Shown here: positions 1 through 10,696 of the stretch, in pieces
Numbering within the stretch: the first letter of the stretch is position 1
Layout: every line of letters begins with the position of its first letter
Origin: Winogradskyella alexanderae
Lineage (GTDB): Bacteria > Bacteroidota > Bacteroidia > Flavobacteriales > Flavobacteriaceae
Reading direction: 5' to 3'
DNA: 64,000 bases
NCBI RefSeq assembly: GCF_020166335.1
Contig: NZ_JAIUJR010000006.1
Location: 169,240-233,239, forward strand
Program-made: the position numbers and the translations under genes
Notes under the pieces: model-generated
Database searches by the model: none
Seen by the model: the letters and a program-made list of their open reading frames with translations, nothing else
What the model was told of the DNA's origin: nothing

Positions 1-846
1 AATCAGACCTGCTTCATATAAACGTTGCGCATTACGCATTGTCCTGCTTACCGAAAAGCCTAATTTTCTAGATGCTTCTTGTTGTAAGGTTGAAGTCGTA
101 AATGGTGGAGCAGGAGATTTTTTAACTGGCTTTTTCTCTAAATCTGAAACATTGTAAGATGCTTCCAGATTTTTATTTAAAAATGCCTCTGCTTCTTTTT
201 TAGTTGCAAAATTCTTCGGGAGCTTTGCTCTAAAGGTGGATCCATCTGAAGTTACAAACTCCGCATCAACACGATAAGAAGCTACTGCATTAAAATCCTG
301 AATTTCTCGTTCACGCTCTACAATTAACCGCACTGCAACAGACTGCACTCTTCCAGCAGAAAGACCTCCTTTTACTTTTCGCCACAGCACAGGAGACAAT
401 TCATAGCCCACTATGCGATCTAGTACACGTCTTGCCTGTTGTGCATCAACAAGATTGTAGTCTATTGTTCTAGGGTTCTCTATTGCTTTACTTATGGCCT
501 TTTTGGTAATTTCTGAAAAAACAATTCGTCTTGTTTTCGCTCTATCTAGCGCCAAAGTTTCTGCAAGATGCCATGCAATTGCTTCACCTTCCCGATCTTC
601 ATCACTTGCTAACCAAACAATATCTGCCTTTTTTGCTAAATCCTTGAGTTTCTTGACAACATCTTTCTTGTCTTTTGATACTTGATATTTTGGGTCGAAA
701 TCACCTTCTACATCTACCCCTAATTCTTTTGATGGCAAATCTGCAATGTGACCAAAACTAGATTCTACTTTGTAATCTTTACCCAGAAATTTCTCTATTG
801 TTTTAGCCTTTGCTGGCGACTCAACTATTACTAAATTCTTTGGCAT
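1..846 (-). CDS. topA: DNA topoisomerase I, N-terminal part (cut by window edge)
   Basis: Type IA topoisomerase that relaxes negative supercoils. The 282 visible residues start MPKNLVIVESPAKAKT, the usual TOPRIM start with its catalytic Glu, and carry the acidic SDEDREGE motif near residue 80, followed by the first arch segments (RRVLDRIVGYELSP, GRVQSVAVRL). The window ends just before the segment that holds the active-site Tyr, so the cleavage residue and the C-terminal zinc or repeat part are not seen. The ATG at 844-846 is the only reasonable start and lies about 20 bases downstream of a TACATTTG promoter box. Identification is secure; the rest of the gene cannot be judged. Confidence 0.97.
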   Translation of the reverse strand, partial: MPKNLVIVESPAKAKTIEKFLGKDYKVESSFGHIADLPSKELGVDVEGDFDPKYQVSKDKKDVVKKLKDLAKKADIVWLASDEDREGEAIAWHLAETLALDRAKTRRIVFSEITKKAISKAIENPRTIDYNLVDAQQARRVLDRIVGYELSPVLWRKVKGGLSAGRVQSVAVRLIVEREREIQDFNAVASYRVDAEFVTSDGSTFRAKLPKNFATKKEAEAFLNKNLEASYNVSDLEKKPVKKSPAPPFTTSTLQQEASRKLGFSVSRTMRNAQRLYEAGLI

Positions 847-866
847 TCTTCATTTTTTTGAGGTTA

Positions 867-874
867 CAAATGTA
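867..874 (-). promoter_or_regulatory. Promoter -7 box of topA
   Basis: On the minus strand this reads TACATTTG, a full match to the Bacteroidota TAnnTTTG box. A TTG (minus strand) at 891-893 lies 16 bases further upstream, close to the usual 17-23 spacing of the -33 element. The topA ATG follows about 20 bases downstream. Confidence 0.6.
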
Positions 875-950
875 TGTAGAAATTAATTTACAATCCTAAT
901 CTGCATTATTTTCGAGTGATTCACGGCTTCTAAAACAACACTCAACAATC

Positions 951-980
951 AAAAAAGCCTCACAATATGTAAGGCTTTAA
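951..980. terminator. Hairpin terminator, probably bidirectional
   Basis: AAAGCCT at 954-960 pairs with AGGCTTT at 972-978, with two more pairs inside. On the minus strand the stem is followed by T-rich sequence, which fits the end of the LVIVD gene that stops at 999. Confidence 0.7.
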
Positions 981-998
981 TTATTTACTAAATATTAG

Positions 999-2225
999 TT
1001 AATTTAAAATGAGCGTACTTAATAATTGGATTGCGCCCTCGTCATTGTATTCATATTGATATAGCGCATCTTCTGCAATCATTAGTAGTTTGTCTTCTAA
1101 GGGTATCACATCTTTTGCATTAATTTCTTCGAATGCATTAATCATTTGCAAGTCTAGAGGATTTGTTTTGTCATATACTTTTAAACCTGAATTACCGTCG
1201 CAAACAAATAAGTAATTGTCTTTAAAACCTAATCCGTACGGATTATCTAAACTGTGTTGTGCAACCAACGTAGGATTGTATTTATTGCTAACGTCAATAA
1301 CCTCTAGGACACTTAATTCTTGTCCACATTCATTACCTCCTCTTAAAGTAAGGAATGCGTAATCGCCATCTACAACAACCGGATCGCATCCTTCCCAATG
1401 CGTAAATTCAGAAATAAAGGTTGGTGAAGCAGGGTTTTCTACACTATGAATAAACATCCCGTTATCACCACCTAAATATAAGTAGCCTTCTGCATGAAAC
1501 ATTGTTTCTATTCGCCAGCCAGCATAATAACTTGTGACAAAACTTGGTGCAGAAAGGTTGGAAATATTAAACGTACTCAATTCCGCCTCTCCTACTGTAT
1601 ACAAATAATCCTCAACAATTTGAAATCGCGCCAAGGATCCTCCTACTCCAACGCTATTTGCTGATTCTCCAGACCCAAGAGTGTATATGTCATCGTAAAA
1701 CGATTGCTCCAATTCACGTTCTTCATAAGTCCATCCTACAATGACTTCTTCTTCAGGATTAAAATCTGAATAATCAGTAAAAGCAAAAGGATCTGGTGTA
1801 TCAAATTGTTCATAGTAATCAAATACATCTTCCAATAGCGCCACTTGTGTAATACCATTAATATTTGAAATGCCAAAGACAATGAGATCAATTGCGCTGT
1901 CGGCAAACAAAAAATTATTTTTAATCGCAATATCCTCATTTCCCGGAATGTTTAGAAATGCAATTATTTGTGGTGATGTCGGATTGCTGTTGTCAAAAAC
2001 GTGCACACCTTTATCTTCTTCACCTATGAAAATAAAATCATTATAGACGTAAATCTTACCAACATTTTCAATTGGTTTGGGAACTTGAACTTCAATCTGT
2101 GAACGCCAATCGGTTTTGGACATAACTTCTGGGATAGCAAAAGTCGCAGTAACAGTTTCTACATTATCATCACTTTTGCACGAGACAAAACTGATGAAAA
2201 ACAGCAGTGCAATAATCTTTTTCAT
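999..2225 (-). CDS. LVIVD-repeat lipoprotein
   Basis: A 408-residue exported lipoprotein with the signal peptide MKKIIALLFFISFVSC; the lipobox is FVSC with Cys16 and acidic residues follow. The rest is a string of repeats of the LVIVD type, each with a pattern such as 'YLYVG...GLFIIDVSNP..P' (for example FVCDGNSGLKVYDKTNP and YLYLGGDNGMFIHSVENP), which are expected to form a beta-propeller. Such proteins sit on the cell surface or in the periplasm of flavobacteria; no reaction or partner is known. It stands alone between topA and the divergent miaB. Family call is firm, function unknown. Confidence 0.85.
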   Translation of the reverse strand: MKKIIALLFFISFVSCKSDDNVETVTATFAIPEVMSKTDWRSQIEVQVPKPIENVGKIYVYNDFIFIGEEDKGVHVFDNSNPTSPQIIAFLNIPGNEDIAIKNNFLFADSAIDLIVFGISNINGITQVALLEDVFDYYEQFDTPDPFAFTDYSDFNPEEEVIVGWTYEERELEQSFYDDIYTLGSGESANSVGVGGSLARFQIVEDYLYTVGEAELSTFNISNLSAPSFVTSYYAGWRIETMFHAEGYLYLGGDNGMFIHSVENPASPTFISEFTHWEGCDPVVVDGDYAFLTLRGGNECGQELSVLEVIDVSNKYNPTLVAQHSLDNPYGLGFKDNYLFVCDGNSGLKVYDKTNPLDLQMINAFEEINAKDVIPLEDKLLMIAEDALYQYEYNDEGAIQLLSTLILN

Positions 2226-2530
2226 TTTATATTGATTCTAGTTTTTGTAAGTGCCTTTAATCCGTTTGACTGAGCAATGATTATTTAAACAGTTTAGTTG
2301 AATTCTGAAATAAAAGTTTCAACCAAATTCATTTCTCTAACTAAAAATAGGGATTTTAAGCAACAACCCTTCTATTAGTCTAACCTCTCATTAATTAAAT
2401 TAAAGATACGCAAAATGATTGTGTGTTTTAATGTTAAATTAAACTATTAACTAACTGCCAGATTGTCACATTCTGTAAATTAATACTATCTTTGCATATT
2501 CTTTGAATAAAGAAAAATTTATTTCTTACA
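2226..2530. other. Divergent intergenic region
   Basis: About 305 bases of AT-rich sequence between the LVIVD lipoprotein and miaB. Its right end holds the miaB promoter. I see no open reading frame, tRNA or strong hairpin in the rest. Confidence 0.6.
2463..2494 (+). promoter_or_regulatory. Promoter of the miaB block
   Basis: TTG at 2463-2465 and TATCTTTG at 2487-2494, separated by 21 bases, match both parts of the Bacteroidota sigma-ABfr consensus (TTG, N17-23, TAnnTTTG). The miaB ATG follows 36 bases downstream. Confidence 0.75.
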
Positions 2531-3976
2531 ATGGAAAAAATAATTGACGAAAACAAACAGGGTGAAGCCTTGGTTCTAGATAAAAAAGAGGGTAATGGTA
2601 AAAAACTTTTTATTGAAAGTTATGGTTGCCAAATGAACTTCAGTGATAGTGAAATAGTTGCATCTATATTGAGCGAACAAGGCTATAATACGACGCAACA
2701 ACTGGAAGAAGCAGACTTAGTATTGGTTAATACTTGCTCCATAAGAGATAAAGCGGAACAAACAGTTAGGAAGCGATTGCAAAAATACAATGCTGTAAAA
2801 CGTATCAATCCCAATATGAAGGTTGGTGTTTTGGGCTGTATGGCAGAACGGCTTAAAAGCAAATTTTTAGAAGAAGAGAAAATTGTCGATTTGGTTGTTG
2901 GTCCCGATGCTTACAAGGATTTACCAAATCTTCTTACTGAAGTCGATGAAGGTCGTGATGCTATAAATGTTATACTTTCAAAAGAAGAAACCTATGGTGA
3001 TATTTCACCTGTAAGATTAAATTCAAACGGCGTTACAGCCTTTGTATCGATTACTCGTGGTTGTGACAATATGTGCACTTTTTGCGTTGTGCCATTTACA
3101 CGGGGAAGAGAACGTAGCCGAGATCCTCAAAGCATAATTGAAGAAATTAATGATTTATGGGAAAATGGGTATAAAGAGGTAACCTTACTAGGACAAAACG
3201 TAGACAGCTATTTGTGGTATGGCGGTGGTCTTAAAAAAGATTTTGATAAGGCTTCCGAATTACAAAAAGCAACAGCCGTCAATTTTGCAAAATTAATTGA
3301 ACTCTGTGCAAAAGCCCAACCAAGAATGCGATTTAGATTCTCAACATCTAATCCTCAAGACATGACCTTGGATGTTATAGAGACAATGGCCAAATATGAT
3401 AATATTTGTAATTACATTCATTTGCCTGTTCAAAGCGGTAGCGATCGAATCCTTAAGGCTATGAATCGCCTGCACACAAGACAGGAATATTTTGAACTTA
3501 TAGACAATATTAAGCGTTTAATCCCAGATTGTGCAATTTCACAAGACATGATCACTGGTTTCCCAACCGAAACAGAAGAAGATCATCAAGATACGCTAAG
3601 CCTAATGGAATATGTTAAGTACGATTTTGGATTTATGTTCGCCTACTCAGAACGTCCCGGCACATTGGCTGCTAGAAAATTGGAAGACGATATTCCTGAT
3701 GATGTAAAGAAAAGACGACTTAACGAAATTATACAGCTTCAACAAAAGCATAGTTTATTAAGAACACAAGCTCATGTTGGAAAGGTTGAAGAAGTTTTAA
3801 TTGAAAAGGAATCCAAGCGCTCTGATAAACATTGGTCTGGTAGAAATAGCCAAAATACTGTAGTTGTTTTTCCAAAAGAGCACTATAAGGTCGGTGATTT
3901 TGTAGATGTAAAGATTAACGACTGTACAAGCGCCACACTCATTGGGCAGGCAATTGACTATTCAAAGAACAATTAA
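2531..3976 (+). CDS. miaB: tRNA-2-methylthio-N6-dimethylallyladenosine synthase
   Basis: Radical-SAM methylthiotransferase that adds a methylthio group to i6A37 of tRNAs reading UNN codons. Domain order is complete: the N-terminal UPF0004 domain has its three cluster cysteines (Cys33 in YGCQMN, Cys69 in NTCSIR, Cys103 in LGCMAE); the radical-SAM motif is [10 protein letters not shown] with Cys178, 182 and 185; a TRAM domain closes the protein from about residue 410. The 481-residue length is normal for Bacteroidota. It is followed after six bases by a sigma-54 activator gene, probably in the same transcript. Confidence 0.97.
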   Translation: MEKIIDENKQGEALVLDKKEGNGKKLFIESYGCQMNFSDSEIVASILSEQGYNTTQQLEEADLVLVNTCSIRDKAEQTVRKRLQKYNAVKRINPNMKVGVLGCMAERLKSKFLEEEKIVDLVVGPDAYKDLPNLLTEVDEGRDAINVILSKEETYGDISPVRLNSNGVTAFVSITRGCDNMCTFCVVPFTRGRERSRDPQSIIEEINDLWENGYKEVTLLGQNVDSYLWYGGGLKKDFDKASELQKATAVNFAKLIELCAKAQPRMRFRFSTSNPQDMTLDVIETMAKYDNICNYIHLPVQSGSDRILKAMNRLHTRQEYFELIDNIKRLIPDCAISQDMITGFPTETEEDHQDTLSLMEYVKYDFGFMFAYSERPGTLAARKLEDDIPDDVKKRRLNEIIQLQQKHSLLRTQAHVGKVEEVLIEKESKRSDKHWSGRNSQNTVVVFPKEHYKVGDFVDVKINDCTSATLIGQAIDYSKNN

Positions 3977-3982
3977 TAATAA

Positions 3983-5251
3983 ATGGAATCTGTACAAGCC
4001 ATAAAACAGCGCTTTGGGATTATTGGTAACGATCCTAAACTTAACCGTGCCTTGGAGAAAGCAATTCAGGTTGCTCCAACTGACATTTCGGTATTGGTTA
4101 CTGGAGAAAGTGGTGTTGGTAAAGAAAGTGTACCAAAAATAATTCATCAGTTATCTCATCGTAAGCATGGCAAATACATCGCTGTAAACTGTGGTGCCAT
4201 ACCAGAAGGAACTATTGACAGCGAACTGTTTGGACATGAAAAAGGTGCATTTACTGGAGCAACACAAACACGTTCTGGCTACTTTGAAGTTGCAGATGGT
4301 GGTACCATTTTTTTGGATGAAGTTGGTGAATTACCCCTAACCACACAAGTACGTTTACTTAGGGTTTTAGAGAATGGTGAATTCATAAAGGTAGGCTCGA
4401 GTAAAGTTCAAAAAACCAATGTTAGGATTGTTGCAGCAACTAACCTTGACATGTTTGAAGCAATAAAAAAAGAGAAATTTAGGGAGGATCTCTATTACCG
4501 ATTAAGTACAGTAGAAATATCCCTACCACCATTGCGAGATCGCAAGGAAGACATTCATCTTCTCTTCAGAAAATTTGCTAGTGATTTTGCGTTGAAATAC
4601 AAAATGCCCACAGTAAAACTAACTGATGATGCGGTAGTATTACTTCTTAAATACCGTTGGAACGGAAACATAAGACAATTAAGAAATGTTGCTGAACAAA
4701 TCTCAGTTTTAGAACAAAATAGAACAATTAATAGTTCTACCTTACAGCAATATTTGCCAAACTCTGGAAACAATCTGCCCGCTGTCATAAATACGTCTAA
4801 AACCGAAAGTGACTTTAGTAATGAACGTGAAATACTTTATAAGGTATTATTTGACATGAAAAGCGATCTAAACGATTTGAAAAAACTTACCATGGAATTG
4901 ATGAAAAAAGGCAGTGTGTCCGATGTGACCAAGGAACATGAACATCTAATTCAGAAAATTTACGGCGAGGATTCAGAAGCTAATTACGATTCAGAAAGTA
5001 TTTCGGAAGATTTAGAGGTGTTGTCTATACCAGAACACACAAAACAAGTAGAAACTGTTACAGACGTGAACGACAAATACCTTTTTGCGGAAGAAATTGA
5101 GGAAGAAGAAACACTATCATTACAGGATAAAGAACTTGAGTTGATTAAGAAATCACTTGAACGCCATAATGGTAAACGAAAATTGGCGGCAGCAGAATTA
5201 GGTATAAGTGAGCGTACCTTATATAGAAAAATTAAGCAATACGATCTTTAG
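3983..5251 (+). CDS. Sigma-54-dependent transcription activator without a receiver domain
   Basis: AAA+ enhancer-binding protein that would remodel sigma-54 RNA polymerase. Visible motifs are the Walker A GESGVGKE (41-48), the sigma-54-contacting loop GAFTGA (88-93), Walker B IFLDEVGE (109-116) and a Fis-type helix-turn-helix at the C-terminus (KLAAAELGISERTLYRKI). The AAA+ domain starts almost at residue 1, so there is no sensory or phosphoreceiver domain; instead, residues of about 255-380 form a long acidic linker between the AAA+ domain and the DNA-binding domain. The gene lies between miaB and lptE, an order I know from other flavobacteria. Its target promoters cannot be told from here. 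Confidence 0.9.
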   Translation: MESVQAIKQRFGIIGNDPKLNRALEKAIQVAPTDISVLVTGESGVGKESVPKIIHQLSHRKHGKYIAVNCGAIPEGTIDSELFGHEKGAFTGATQTRSGYFEVADGGTIFLDEVGELPLTTQVRLLRVLENGEFIKVGSSKVQKTNVRIVAATNLDMFEAIKKEKFREDLYYRLSTVEISLPPLRDRKEDIHLLFRKFASDFALKYKMPTVKLTDDAVVLLLKYRWNGNIRQLRNVAEQISVLEQNRTINSSTLQQYLPNSGNNLPAVINTSKTESDFSNEREILYKVLFDMKSDLNDLKKLTMELMKKGSVSDVTKEHEHLIQKIYGEDSEANYDSESISEDLEVLSIPEHTKQVETVTDVNDKYLFAEEIEEEETLSLQDKELELIKKSLERHNGKRKLAAAELGISERTLYRKIKQYDL

Positions 5252-5318
5252 GAAAAGATTGGCAAACACATTATAATTAGTTTATAATTACAGCGTTTTA
5301 CAAAGACATATTTATCCA

Positions 5319-5819
5319 ATGAAAGTATTTAAGTTCATTTTAGGCTTGTTTATAGTCTTATTGGTAACAAGTTGCGGAATCTACTCGTTCACTGGTGCAG
5401 ACACTGGTAATGCCAAAACTTTTCAGGTCAACTTTTTTCAGAATAATGCAGAACTGATTGAACCTCAATTAGATTTTGATTTTACCAACTCCTTGCAAGA
5501 TCTTATTCAAAACCAAACAAATCTTAATTTGGTTAATAATGGTGGTGATTTAATTTTTGAAGGTGAAATTACAGAATATAGAATTGCTCCTATGACAGCA
5601 ACAGCTCAAAATACTGCCGCACAAAATAGGCTTACCATGGCTGTTCAAGTGAGATACTTTAATACCCTAGATGAAGAAAAAGATTTTGAACAACGCTTTA
5701 GTTTCTTTTTTGATTATCCTGCAAATGTACAGCTCAACAGTGTAAAGGCAGAAGCTCATGAAGAGTTATTTGAAAGGATAACACAAGATATATTCAATGC
5801 CTCATTGGCTAACTGGTAA
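5319..5819 (+). CDS. lptE: LptE family LPS-assembly lipoprotein
   Basis: Outer-membrane lipoprotein that should plug the LptD barrel and help insert lipopolysaccharide. The 166-residue protein starts with MKVFKFILGLFIVLLVTSC, a classic lipobox ending at Cys19, followed by GIYSFTGA, a start typical of Bacteroidota LptE. The middle contains beta-strand-like segments (LIFEGEITEYRIAPMTA, RLTMAVQVRYFN), and the end is helical. It follows the sigma-54 activator and precedes a TPR gene and secG, placing envelope-biogenesis functions together. The call rests on overall pattern and context. Confidence 0.85.
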   Translation: MKVFKFILGLFIVLLVTSCGIYSFTGADTGNAKTFQVNFFQNNAELIEPQLDFDFTNSLQDLIQNQTNLNLVNNGGDLIFEGEITEYRIAPMTATAQNTAAQNRLTMAVQVRYFNTLDEEKDFEQRFSFFFDYPANVQLNSVKAEAHEELFERITQDIFNASLANW

Positions 5820-5822
5820 ATA

Positions 5823-6749
5823 ATGCAACTGCGAGACCTTACATATTTATTACAACATCCTGAGGCCATTACGAGCACTCAAACAGAAGCGCTCGCAAAA
5901 AAAATTGAGGAATACCCATACTTTCAGCCCTTGCATGCTTTATATCTTAAAGGGCTAAAACAAAAGAATAGTTTTAAATATAACACTACCTTAAAAGTAA
6001 CTGCAGCGCATACAGCAGACAGAAGTGTATTGTTTGATTACATTACTTCAGACGTATTTAATCAGAACGAAATATCACAACAGATAAAGCAAACTTCAGA
6101 GTATATAAAATCAATTAGTGTTAATGATGTCGATGATATTTCCGTTAACAAAAGCGTTACAATTGATGATGCCCTAAAAGAACATATAAGAGCTACCGAA
6201 GGTGTATTAGACCCTAATTTATTTAAAGCAAAACAACCCATTGAGAAAAAACCGGTTGAAGCACTTACCGAACTTCAAAATTCTATTATTTCTGTAGACG
6301 TTGAAAATATTGAACCTGAAAAGAAACTAGATATTGGCAAACCTTTAGAATTTGATAAGAATGAAAGTCATTCTTTTGCCGAGTGGCTTAAAATTACAAG
6401 CTTCAAACCCATTGATCGGTCAGAAACCGAAAAGGAAAGTACTCCTATCGAAGTCAAAGAAGCACCACTTCAAGATAAATTAAAAATAATTGACAAGTTT
6501 ATAAGTGAAAATCCTAAGATAAAACCAGTAGACCTACAGGCTCCAAAACCAAAGTTAGTTAATAACGATGATACAATATCTGATAGCCTAATGACTGAGA
6601 CATTGGCAAGGATATATTTAGAACAAAAAAACTATGAAAAAGCTATTCAATCTTACAAAATATTAAGTTTGAAATATCCAGAAAAAAGTAGTTTCTTTGC
6701 AGACCAAATTAAATTAATAGCAGAATTAAAAGACAATAACAATATATAA
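5823..6749 (+). CDS. TPR-containing protein of unknown function
   Basis: A 308-residue cytoplasmic protein without signal peptide or membrane segment. The N-terminus (LTYLLQHPEAIT ... EYPYFQPLHALYLKGL) is a conserved block in Bacteroidota homologues. The middle, about residues 110-240, is charged and probably disordered. The C-terminus has a tetratricopeptide-like helix pair (TETLARIYLEQKNYEKAIQSY). It starts three bases after lptE and ends one base before secG, so it is co-transcribed with them. A scaffold role in envelope assembly or export would be a guess. Confidence 0.75.
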   Translation: MQLRDLTYLLQHPEAITSTQTEALAKKIEEYPYFQPLHALYLKGLKQKNSFKYNTTLKVTAAHTADRSVLFDYITSDVFNQNEISQQIKQTSEYIKSISVNDVDDISVNKSVTIDDALKEHIRATEGVLDPNLFKAKQPIEKKPVEALTELQNSIISVDVENIEPEKKLDIGKPLEFDKNESHSFAEWLKITSFKPIDRSETEKESTPIEVKEAPLQDKLKIIDKFISENPKIKPVDLQAPKPKLVNNDDTISDSLMTETLARIYLEQKNYEKAIQSYKILSLKYPEKSSFFADQIKLIAELKDNNNI

Positions 6750-6750
6750 C

Positions 6751-7095
6751 ATGAGCGCATTTACAATATTCCTAGTTTTAATCGTGATTGTAGCATTTTT
6801 GCTTGTAGTGGTTATTATGGTTCAAAATCCTAAAGGAGGTGGTTTATCTTCCTCTTTTGGAGGTGGCGGGACGCAACAATTAGGTGGCGTTAAGAAAACT
6901 GGTGATTTTTTAGATAAAAGTACCTGGTTTTTGGCAACAGCATTGATTGTATTGATTTTAGCTTCAAATTTAACCATTGATTCTGGATCATCTGTAGAAT
7001 CTAAGGCTTTGGATGCAACTGAAGACACCTCTACCTTACCACCACTTAATACGATTCCGGCAGGAGAAGAAACTAGTGGAGACACTCCTGAATAG
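6751..7095 (+). CDS. secG: Preprotein translocase subunit SecG
   Basis: Small membrane subunit of the SecYEG channel that supports SecA-driven export. The 114 residues contain a first membrane helix (FTIFLVLIVIVAFLLVVVIMVQ), the conserved linker NPKGGGLSSSFGGGG, and a second helix (FLATALIVLILASNLTI), in the standard two-helix layout. The C-terminal tail of about 35 residues is acidic and rich in Thr and Ser, as in other flavobacteria. It is the last gene of the miaB-lptE block and is followed by a hairpin terminator. Confidence 0.95.
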   Translation: MSAFTIFLVLIVIVAFLLVVVIMVQNPKGGGLSSSFGGGGTQQLGGVKKTGDFLDKSTWFLATALIVLILASNLTIDSGSSVESKALDATEDTSTLPPLNTIPAGEETSGDTPE

Positions 7096-7118
7096 TTTCA
7101 TATTTTGAAATAACCCAG

Positions 7119-7145
7119 AAGCCAGCAACCTAGCTGGTTTTTTTA
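7119..7145 (+). terminator. Rho-independent terminator after secG
   Basis: CCAGC (7122-7126) pairs with GCTGG (7133-7137), with flanking A-T pairs, and is followed by a run of seven T. Confidence 0.75.
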
Positions 7146-7157
7146 TTTACTGCAAGT

Positions 7158-7188
7158 TTGTCAGTCCATTGCACTTGGCATAATTTTC
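7158..7188 (+). promoter_or_regulatory. Putative groESL promoter
   Basis: TTG at 7158-7160, then 20 bases, then TAATTTTC at 7181-7188, one base off the TAnnTTTG box. The groES ATG is at 7239, leaving a leader of about 45 bases. I see no CIRCE-type inverted repeat. Confidence 0.5.
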
Positions 7189-7238
7189 GAAATAGCAGGA
7201 CTAAATACTTTTAATTAATTACTAAAAACTTATATAGA

Positions 7239-7514
7239 ATGAACTTAAACATTAGACCTTTAGCAGATCGTGTTCTTGTAGAACCGATGGAAGCTGAGAC
7301 AACCACGGCTTCTGGTATTATTATTCCAGATAATGCAAAAGAAAAACCGCAAAAGGGAACTGTTGTTGCCGTAGGTAACGGTAAAAAAGATGAACCATTA
7401 ACAGTCAAAGTTGGTGACACTGTATTGTACGGGAAATATGGCGGCACCGAACTTAAGTTTGAAGGCAAAGACTATTTAATGATGCGTGAAAGCGACATCT
7501 TAGCAATTGTTTAA
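7239..7514 (+). CDS. groES: Co-chaperonin GroES (Hsp10)
   Basis: Seven-subunit lid of the GroEL chamber. The 91-residue sequence contains the usual start [13 protein letters not shown], a mobile loop around residues 18-32 ([19 protein letters not shown]) and the C-terminal strand [23 protein letters not shown]. Length is normal. The gene has its own promoter after the secG terminator and lies 32 bases upstream of groEL, forming the standard heat-shock operon. Confidence 0.98.
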   Translation: MNLNIRPLADRVLVEPMEAETTTASGIIIPDNAKEKPQKGTVVAVGNGKKDEPLTVKVGDTVLYGKYGGTELKFEGKDYLMMRESDILAIV

Positions 7515-7540
7515 TCTATAATAACTAATTAAAAACTTAG

Positions 7541-9175
<1,635 letters not shown>

Positions 9176-9221
9176 TCCGATGTTTCGATACATAATCATT
9201 TACTAAAGTTAATTTCAAATT

Positions 9222-9256
9222 AAAAAGCCCTTGATAAGAATCAAGGGCTTTTTGTT
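9222..9256 (+). terminator. Strong terminator after groEL
   Basis: A perfect 14-bp stem, 9222-9235 with 9240-9253, closes on a four-base AAGA loop. The stem has a GCCC/GGGC core with A/T tracts on both sides, so it may act in both directions. Confidence 0.9.
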
Positions 9257-9304
9257 ATTCCAATTTCATGTTATATTCATCTATTTAATTCAAAAAACAC
9301 ATTG

Positions 9305-10453
9305 TTAGGTAGATGCAGAAATTTCAAGATGCGGATATTCACTTGATCTATTTTGAAAAGAGGTTATTTTTGGGTTTTTAATAATTCCATCTTTAATCTC
9401 AATAGCCCGTCTAATAGTTTCGCTTCCTTTCCATTTTTCAGGACCTCCAATTATTATAGGTAGATAAGGAATGAGGTTACTAGATATTTCCCAGCTAGCC
9501 GCATTCCATAGATATGAAGGCGTATGGTCAACCGCATAATAAAATAAAGTCCCAACCTTAAATATGGGTCTTTCAAAATTAGTAGGCTTCGCGAAGGAAA
9601 ATCCCATACCTTCATCACAACTAATATCTATAATGAGACAACCAGGTTTCAACCGATTGTTTTGATCTTCTGACACAAACATCAATGGGTTGTCAGTATC
9701 CTGAAGCATTCCGTTCACAATAATATCTGCATCAATCAATTCTTCAATAAATGGATGAGATTGATTATCAGGTCTAAGAGCTATAAGATTACCTTTTTCA
9801 TCTTCATCAATTTGATAATAATTAACTCCAGCCATTTGGTCAGCTACCAGAAAATAATGACGTTGTGTTAATACGGTAATATCTTGTATCCCTCTTGCTT
9901 GTAATGCTCTTATCGCTCCCCTGCTTACAGAACCAAAACTAATGACCACTGCTTTGCGATTTGGCCCATAGTTTCCATCAATTCCCATCAGATTCATCGC
10001 ATGGTGCACACCTGCATATCCTGCAATTTCATTATTGTGTTGAAAGATATGCATTTGCCAATCTCCGTGAGCTGTCCAGCGATGCATGGCTTCCCATGCA
10101 ATAAGTGTCAATTTTTTATCAATAGCACTTTGAGTAATTAGCCTTTGTTGCACGCAATGTGGCCAGCCCCAATGAATCGTTCCTTCTTTCATTTCATCAA
10201 AATCTTCTTGTACTGGCTTAGCTAATAGGGCGACTTTACAATGCTGAAAGAGCTCGGCCCTACTTAGAACACCAGCACTCAATTCAGTTAATGCAGAGTC
10301 ATTCATCCCAAAAGGTAATCCATAGCCCTCTTCAAAAAATAAATGATCTCTTACCTCTTGATCTATCCAATCCAACTGATCAGGATGAATTGGTACTCTT
10401 TTTTCTTGCTTTTTTCTTGAAGTCCCGAAAACACCAACTGTAAGTAAACTCAT
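9305..10453 (-). CDS. N5-(carboxyethyl)ornithine synthase-like dehydrogenase (AlaDH/PNT family)
   Basis: A 382-residue NAD(P)-dependent enzyme of the alanine dehydrogenase / transhydrogenase fold. The N-terminal AlaDH/PNT domain has TSRKKQEKRVPIHP and the FFEEGYG segment. The Rossmann domain has AVVISFGSVSRGAIRAL, the position of the GxGxxxxG nucleotide loop. Several blocks resemble carboxyethylornithine synthase: LSRAELF, AGYAGV, VNGMLQDTDNPLMF, CLIIDISCDEGMGFSFA and VDHTPSYLWNAAS. That enzyme condenses ornithine or lysine with pyruvate reductively; the substrate here is not proven. It stands alone with no operon partner, and a saccharopine-dehydrogenase-like role is an alternative. Confidence 0.7.
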   Translation of the reverse strand: MSLLTVGVFGTSRKKQEKRVPIHPDQLDWIDQEVRDHLFFEEGYGLPFGMNDSALTELSAGVLSRAELFQHCKVALLAKPVQEDFDEMKEGTIHWGWPHCVQQRLITQSAIDKKLTLIAWEAMHRWTAHGDWQMHIFQHNNEIAGYAGVHHAMNLMGIDGNYGPNRKAVVISFGSVSRGAIRALQARGIQDITVLTQRHYFLVADQMAGVNYYQIDEDEKGNLIALRPDNQSHPFIEELIDADIIVNGMLQDTDNPLMFVSEDQNNRLKPGCLIIDISCDEGMGFSFAKPTNFERPIFKVGTLFYYAVDHTPSYLWNAASWEISSNLIPYLPIIIGGPEKWKGSETIRRAIEIKDGIIKNPKITSFQNRSSEYPHLEISAST

Positions 10454-10650
10454 TAGTTTAATTATTTTTAAATTCTATGATATTTATTAGATGCTAACTA
10501 ATCCTATCATTCTACCTATTAGGCATTGATTAAAGATAAGAAAACTAAAGTCATCCTTATCGCATTCTGATTAATGATTTATTTGAAATGATAATAATTT
10601 TTAGATAAGATATTAACGAAGATCACTTAATATTTTATCAGATTCAGTAT

Positions 10651-10682
10651 AAAAAAAGCCTGAATTTAAATTCAGGCTTCTA
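10651..10682 (-). terminator. Terminator of the metal-linked trio
   Basis: A perfect 24-base palindrome at 10656-10679 (arms AAGCCTGAATTT / AAATTCAGGCTT), followed on the minus strand by a run of T. It lies just past the stop of the HMA gene. Confidence 0.85.
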
Positions 10683-10696
10683 TTCTTTATTTCTCC

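Noticed and set aside
494..685. Forward open frame inside topA
   Set aside because: It lies antisense to the well-supported TOPRIM coding frame and has no promoter or recognisable protein.
5258..5300. Repeated TATAATTA words before lptE
   Set aside because: Short direct repeat in AT-rich DNA; no evidence that it is an operator.
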